The notes under the pieces were generated by a model, which saw only the letters and a program-made list of their open reading frames with translations, did no database searches and had not been told where the DNA came from. Position numbers and translations under genes: made by a program. From Sphingomonas ginsenosidivorax (lineage in GTDB: Bacteria > Pseudomonadota > Alphaproteobacteria > Sphingomonadales > Sphingomonadaceae), in assembly GCF_007995065.1 (NCBI RefSeq), contig NZ_VOQR01000001.1, positions 1 to 62,500 on the forward strand: a stretch of 62,500 bases of DNA, in the 5' to 3' direction. Of the stretch, positions 54,979-62,500 are shown piece after piece; the stretch's first letter is position 1, and each line of letters starts with the position of its first letter.

Positions 54979-55003
54979 CAAAAACCACGGTTGTGCGTGG
55001 TTG
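54979..55003 (-). terminator. Intrinsic terminator of ligA
   Basis: On the minus strand AACCAC-GCACAACC-GTGGTT is followed by TTTGG, giving five T after the stem. It starts about 12 bp after the ligA stop and lies upstream of the Oar-like receptor gene. Confidence 0.75.
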
Positions 55004-55014
55004 CGATCGCCAAG

Positions 55015-59164
<4,150 letters not shown>

Positions 59165-59190
59165 AGCGCGATACCCGGAACCGAACCGCC

Positions 59191-60468
59191 CTACGCCCCG
59201 CGCATCGGCGTCAGGCGGAGCAGCCGGCCGCCGTCGCCGTCCTCAAGGATCCAGATCGCGCCATCGGGCCCCGCCATCACCGCGCGGATCCGGTTGCCCA
59301 TGTCCCAGCGCTCGGCCTCGCGCGGCGTCGTGCCGTCGAACGCGATCCGGATCAGCGCCATCGACGCCAGCCCGCCGACGAACGCCGACCCGCGCCACTG
59401 CGGGAACATCGCGCCGTCGTAGAAGGTGAAGCCCGCAGGCGCGATGATCGGATCCCAGTACAGCGCCGGCTCCTTGAAGGCGGGCCGGGTCGGCGGCCTG
59501 GCGATCGGCGTGTCGTCGTAATTCTTGCCGTACGAAACCAGAGGCCAGCCGTAATTGCCGCCCCGCTCGATCAGGTTCAGCTCGTCGCCGCCCTGCGGGC
59601 CCATCTCGGTCTCCCACAACCGCCCCTTCGCATCGAACGCCAGGCCGTAGGGATTGCGGTGACCCGTCGACCAGGTCTCGGCCGGGGTCAGGTTGGGAGC
59701 CGGCGTCCGCGCCGTGCGCCCCTTGGCCGTCGTGGCCGCGCCGGTGTTCTCGGGCGGGTCGAACACCGCCACGGTGGCGGCGCCGGTCTTGCCCGCGCCC
59801 GGATTGCCCGGCGCGGGACTCCCGTCGAGCGTCAGGTGCAGGATCTTGCCCAGCGCCTGGTTCGGATCCTGCGCAGGCGTGAAGCGCTGGCGCTCGCCCG
59901 AGGTCAGGAACAGCGAATTACCGTCGGGCGCGAACGCGATATAGCCGCCGAACTGCCCGCCCGCGCCGCGCGGCAGCTGCCGCCAGATGACGCGCAAGCC
60001 CTGCAGCACCGGCTTGCCCGCGACGATCGCCAGCGTCGCCTTGGCGAGCGCCAGCCCGTCGCCGCCTTCGCCCGGCTCGGCATAGGTCAGGTAGACCTGC
60101 CGGTCCTGCGGGAAGCGCGGCGAGGTGGCGACGAACAACAGCCCGCCTTGCCCTTGGTCGTGCACTCTGGGGACGCCGCCAACCTCGGTCTTGGCGCCGG
60201 TCGGCGTGACCAGCCACAGATGCCCGCTCTTCTCGGTCACCAGCATCGTCGCATCGGGCAGGAAGGCGAGCGCCCAGGGCGCATCGAACGTCGCGACCGC
60301 GGTCGTCCGGAACGGCTTGGTCGCTGCAGGAGTCGACGCGCCGTAATTGAGCGGCGCCGCTGCCTTCCCGGTGGTGGCGGCCGGTTCGGTCGCGACAGGA
60401 TCCGTGGCGGACGGCCCGCATCCCGCCAGCGACATCAGGGCGAAACCGGTCAGGACAGGACGGAACAT
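59191..60468 (-). CDS. PQQ-dependent aldose dehydrogenase-like lipoprotein
   Basis: A periplasmic lipoprotein of 425 residues (signal MFRPVLTGFALMSLAGC, lipobox LAGC) with the six-bladed soluble glucose dehydrogenase fold. Key marks are HDQGQGGLLFVA with the catalytic histidine region, TGHRNPYGLAFD and EMGPQGGDELNLIERGGNYGWP, which shape the PQQ and calcium pocket in E. coli YliI. It should oxidise aldoses if PQQ is available; no pqq genes lie in this window. ATG at 60468 gives the signal peptide. Convergent with the aldolase gene, 26 bp apart. Confidence 0.92.
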   Translation of the reverse strand: MFRPVLTGFALMSLAGCGPSATDPVATEPAATTGKAAAPLNYGASTPAATKPFRTTAVATFDAPWALAFLPDATMLVTEKSGHLWLVTPTGAKTEVGGVPRVHDQGQGGLLFVATSPRFPQDRQVYLTYAEPGEGGDGLALAKATLAIVAGKPVLQGLRVIWRQLPRGAGGQFGGYIAFAPDGNSLFLTSGERQRFTPAQDPNQALGKILHLTLDGSPAPGNPGAGKTGAATVAVFDPPENTGAATTAKGRTARTPAPNLTPAETWSTGHRNPYGLAFDAKGRLWETEMGPQGGDELNLIERGGNYGWPLVSYGKNYDDTPIARPPTRPAFKEPALYWDPIIAPAGFTFYDGAMFPQWRGSAFVGGLASMALIRIAFDGTTPREAERWDMGNRIRAVMAGPDGAIWILEDGDGGRLLRLTPMRGA

Positions 60469-60634
60469 GGTCGGGCTTTCGTGAAGGGGGCAGGTGATAC
60501 CCTAGGCTGATACCCTAAGCCGCGGCACGCGGTTGCACCATAAGTGCCTGGGTCGGATCGATTGCCTTTGTCCGCGATGCCGTCAATGATCGCCCAGCGC
60601 CGATCGAGCGCGCGTGTCGGGGATGGTGGGGACC

Positions 60635-62383
60635 ATGCAGGTGAAGACGGTGTTGCTGGGTGTCGCGGCGCTTCTCGCGCCATCGACCGCATGGGCTGAT
60701 TGCAAGGTCGGCAAGATGCTCGACCTGCCCGTCGTCATGGCGGGACGGCGCCCGATGGTGACCGCGCAGTTCGGCGGCCGCGACGCGCGGTTCATCGTCG
60801 ACAGCGGCGCGTTCTACAGCACGATCTCGCAGGCGACCGCCGCCGAATTCGGGCTGAAGGTCCAGGCGGTGTCGGGGCTCCAGCTGAAGGGGGTGGGCGG
60901 CACCGCGACCGCTTCGCAGGCGGTCGCGCAGAATTTCGCGCTGGGCGGGGTCACGATCCCGAAAGTCGCGTTCATCGTCGGTGGCAGCGATACCGGAACC
61001 GCCGGGTTGCTCGGCCAGAACATCCTCGGTCTCGCCGATGTCGAATATGACCTCCCGCACGGCATGGTCCGGCTGATGCGGACGACCGATTGCGGCAAGA
61101 CCGGGCTTGCTTATTGGGCGGCCGTCCGTCCGGTGACGATCGTGAAGCTCGAACGCCCGACGTCCGACCGGTTCAAGCCCCACACGATCGCGACCGTGCT
61201 GCTCAACGGCAAGAGCATCCGCGCGGTGTTCGATTCGGGCGCGCAGTCGTCGTTGCTGAAGCTCGCGGCGGCGAAGCGGCTGGGCATCGGCCCCGATTCG
61301 CCCGGCGTCGTGGCGAGCGGCATGAGCAGCGGGCTCGGCTCGCGGCAGGTCCGCGCCTGGGTCGCGCCGTTCGACAGCATCGATATCGGTGGCGAGCTGA
61401 TCCCGAAACCCAAGATCGCCGTCGCCGACGTCGATCTCGGGACCAGCGACATGCTGATCGGCATCGACTTCTTCCTGTCGCACCGCCTGTTCGTCTCGAA
61501 CACGACGCGGACGATGTACATGACCTATGAGGGCGGGCCGGTGTTCGGGCTGTCGCCAAAGGGCGCGCGCACCACGCAGGGCGTCGCGATCGACCTGACC
61601 GACACGACCGCCGCGCCGACCGAGGCGGAAGGGTTCAGCCGGCGCGGCGCGGTGCTGGCCTCGACCGGCAAGCTGGAGGACGCGCTCGCCGATTTCGACA
61701 AGGCGATCGCGATGGCGCCGAACCAGGGCCGCTATTACCACCAGCGCGCGATGGCGCGGCTGGCCCGCCGCCAGATGCTGCCGGCGCTGTCCGACCTCGA
61801 TCGGGCGATCGCGCTCGTACCGACCGACAGCGAGGCGCGTATCGCGCGCGCCGGCCTGAGGATCGGCGGCGGCGATACCGACGGCGCGAAGGCGGACGTG
61901 GAGGCGGCGAACGCGGCGCTGGCGCCCTCGTCCAACAGCCGGCTGACGCTCGGCGGGATGTACGACCGGCTCGACATGCCCGAAGCCGCGCTCGCCAATT
62001 ACGATCTCTGGTTGCGCGACCATCCGGAGGATTCGAAGCGTGCCAATGCCTTGAACGGGCGATGCTGGGCCCGCGCGCAGCTCAATCGCGACCTCGACAA
62101 GGCGCTGTCGGATTGCAACGCGGCGCTCAAGGCTTTTCCGACGCGCGCCGCCTATCTCGACAGCCGCGCGCTCGTTCGCCTGCGTCGCGGCGAGCTCGAT
62201 GCCGCGCTTGCCGATTACGACGCTGCGCTCCAGCGCAACCCGCGCAATGCCTGGTCGCTCTATGCGCGCAGCATCGCGGCGGCCCGCGCGGGCAGGGGAA
62301 ACGAGGCAACCGCGAATCGCACCGCAGCGCTGGCGATCGACAAGCGCGTCACTGACCGCGCCAAACGCATAGGGCTCGATTGA
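60635..62383 (+). CDS. Double retropepsin-like aspartyl protease with TPR repeats
   Basis: A secreted protein of 582 residues. Signal peptide MQVKTVLLGVAALLAPSTAWA, then two retropepsin-like domains: the first with Asp56 in FIVDSGAFYS, the second with Asp200 in AVFDSGAQSSLL, both followed by a typical hydrophobic-hydrophobic-Gly strand (ILGLADVEY; LIGIDFFLSH). Residues 320-575 hold five or six TPR units (FSRRGAVLASTGKLEDALADFD and others). Retropepsins normally dimerise; here both halves lie in one chain, as in pepsins. Three starts are possible (GTG 60614, ATG 60623, ATG 60635); the last puts the signal peptide at residue 1. Role unknown. Confidence 0.88.
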   Translation: MQVKTVLLGVAALLAPSTAWADCKVGKMLDLPVVMAGRRPMVTAQFGGRDARFIVDSGAFYSTISQATAAEFGLKVQAVSGLQLKGVGGTATASQAVAQNFALGGVTIPKVAFIVGGSDTGTAGLLGQNILGLADVEYDLPHGMVRLMRTTDCGKTGLAYWAAVRPVTIVKLERPTSDRFKPHTIATVLLNGKSIRAVFDSGAQSSLLKLAAAKRLGIGPDSPGVVASGMSSGLGSRQVRAWVAPFDSIDIGGELIPKPKIAVADVDLGTSDMLIGIDFFLSHRLFVSNTTRTMYMTYEGGPVFGLSPKGARTTQGVAIDLTDTTAAPTEAEGFSRRGAVLASTGKLEDALADFDKAIAMAPNQGRYYHQRAMARLARRQMLPALSDLDRAIALVPTDSEARIARAGLRIGGGDTDGAKADVEAANAALAPSSNSRLTLGGMYDRLDMPEAALANYDLWLRDHPEDSKRANALNGRCWARAQLNRDLDKALSDCNAALKAFPTRAAYLDSRALVRLRRGELDAALADYDAALQRNPRNAWSLYARSIAAARAGRGNEATANRTAALAIDKRVTDRAKRIGLD

Positions 62384-62455
62384 GGCGCCACAGGGCGGCA
62401 GGTGGGGCAAAACGGCTGATTTGGCAAAAAGTGTCATGTGGGTGTCAAAAAGTGT

Positions 62456-62484
62456 TTGACGGGTTTGGGAGGTGGGCCTAGAGG
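62456..62484 (+). promoter_or_regulatory. Strong sigma-70-type promoter, probably for an rRNA operon
   Basis: TTGACG and TAGAGG are spaced by exactly 17 bp, preceded by an A-rich stretch (GTCAAAAAGTG, with a similar GGCAAAAAGTGTCATGTGGG just before). The downstream bases GGTGTCACCGCAGCGG look like an rRNA leader in sphingomonads. The rRNA genes themselves lie outside the window, so the assignment rests on the pattern only. Confidence 0.6.
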
Positions 62485-62500
62485 GGTGTCACCGCAGCGG

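Overview
The window is GC-rich and gene-dense, with the gene content of an alphaproteobacterium of the Sphingomonas group. Pointers are two TonB-dependent receptors (one Oar-like), a class I Fe-S fumarase, a bifunctional MaeB malic enzyme, a DUF3297 protein, a LytTR two-component pair, frequent GTG/TTG starts, and intergenic palindromes that encode the ELVSAS/LNLFQHP-like peptides seen as false ORFs in sphingomonads. No prophage, insertion sequence, CRISPR array, tRNA or rRNA gene is visible. The window opens inside a giant repeat adhesin and closes on what looks like an rRNA-operon promoter, so an rrn locus probably begins just past the right edge.

Layout. 1-5.4 kb: the 3' part of an autotransporter built from Ig-like repeats. 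Its first 1.55 kb is broken by about 14 frameshifts and the rest is intact. 5.4-5.86 kb: a gene-free gap with a candidate sRNA. 5.86-8.84 kb: biotin operon bioF-bioD-bioA (minus), divergent from a MASE1-PAS-GGDEF diguanylate cyclase. 10.7-12.8 kb: small hypothetical genes and a lone mreB. 12.8-18.6 kb: ferredoxin/flavodoxin reductase, an FMN 2-hydroxyacid oxidase, a thymidylate-kinase-like protein coupled to chorismate mutase, polyprenyl diphosphate synthase, a glycine-zipper protein and a CDF metal exporter. 18.8-25.1 kb: mutS divergent from maeB, a small GIY-YIG nuclease enclosed by palindromic repeats, and an SDR. 25.3-30.4 kb: CHAP protein, Tat-exported MsrB, a Na+-type ABC exporter, queG and a small lipoprotein. 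30.7-37.3 kb: fumarase, an MpaB-type oxygenase, a structured leader or sRNA with an 18-codon ORF and a perfect anti-anti-Shine-Dalgarno match, PRC-barrel protein, HicAB and uvrB. 37.4-47.2 kb: metallo-hydrolase, amidase, L,D-transpeptidase-like protein, small Gly/Tyr-rich protein, DUF3297, ABC-F ATPase, SleB-type hydrolase and the LytTR two-component system. 47.3-51.3 kb: a metal-uptake cassette (DUF2946-type, TonB receptor, PepSY reductase). 51.4-62.4 kb: Oar-like receptor, ligA, Tat-exported SDR, class II aldolase, sugar dehydrogenase and a double-retropepsin/TPR protein.

Coupled genes. bioF/bioD/bioA overlap by 4 bp each. The ABC ATPase and permease, the histidine kinase and its regulator, and HicA and HicB also overlap by 4 bp. 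Chorismate mutase and tmk share 1 bp, and the TonB receptor and PepSY protein overlap by 13 bp. Most other genes are single units, often with a palindromic repeat at their 3' ends. The observations most worth following are the 33.2-33.5 kb leader/sRNA, the repeat-enclosed GIY-YIG nuclease and the frameshift cluster at the left edge.
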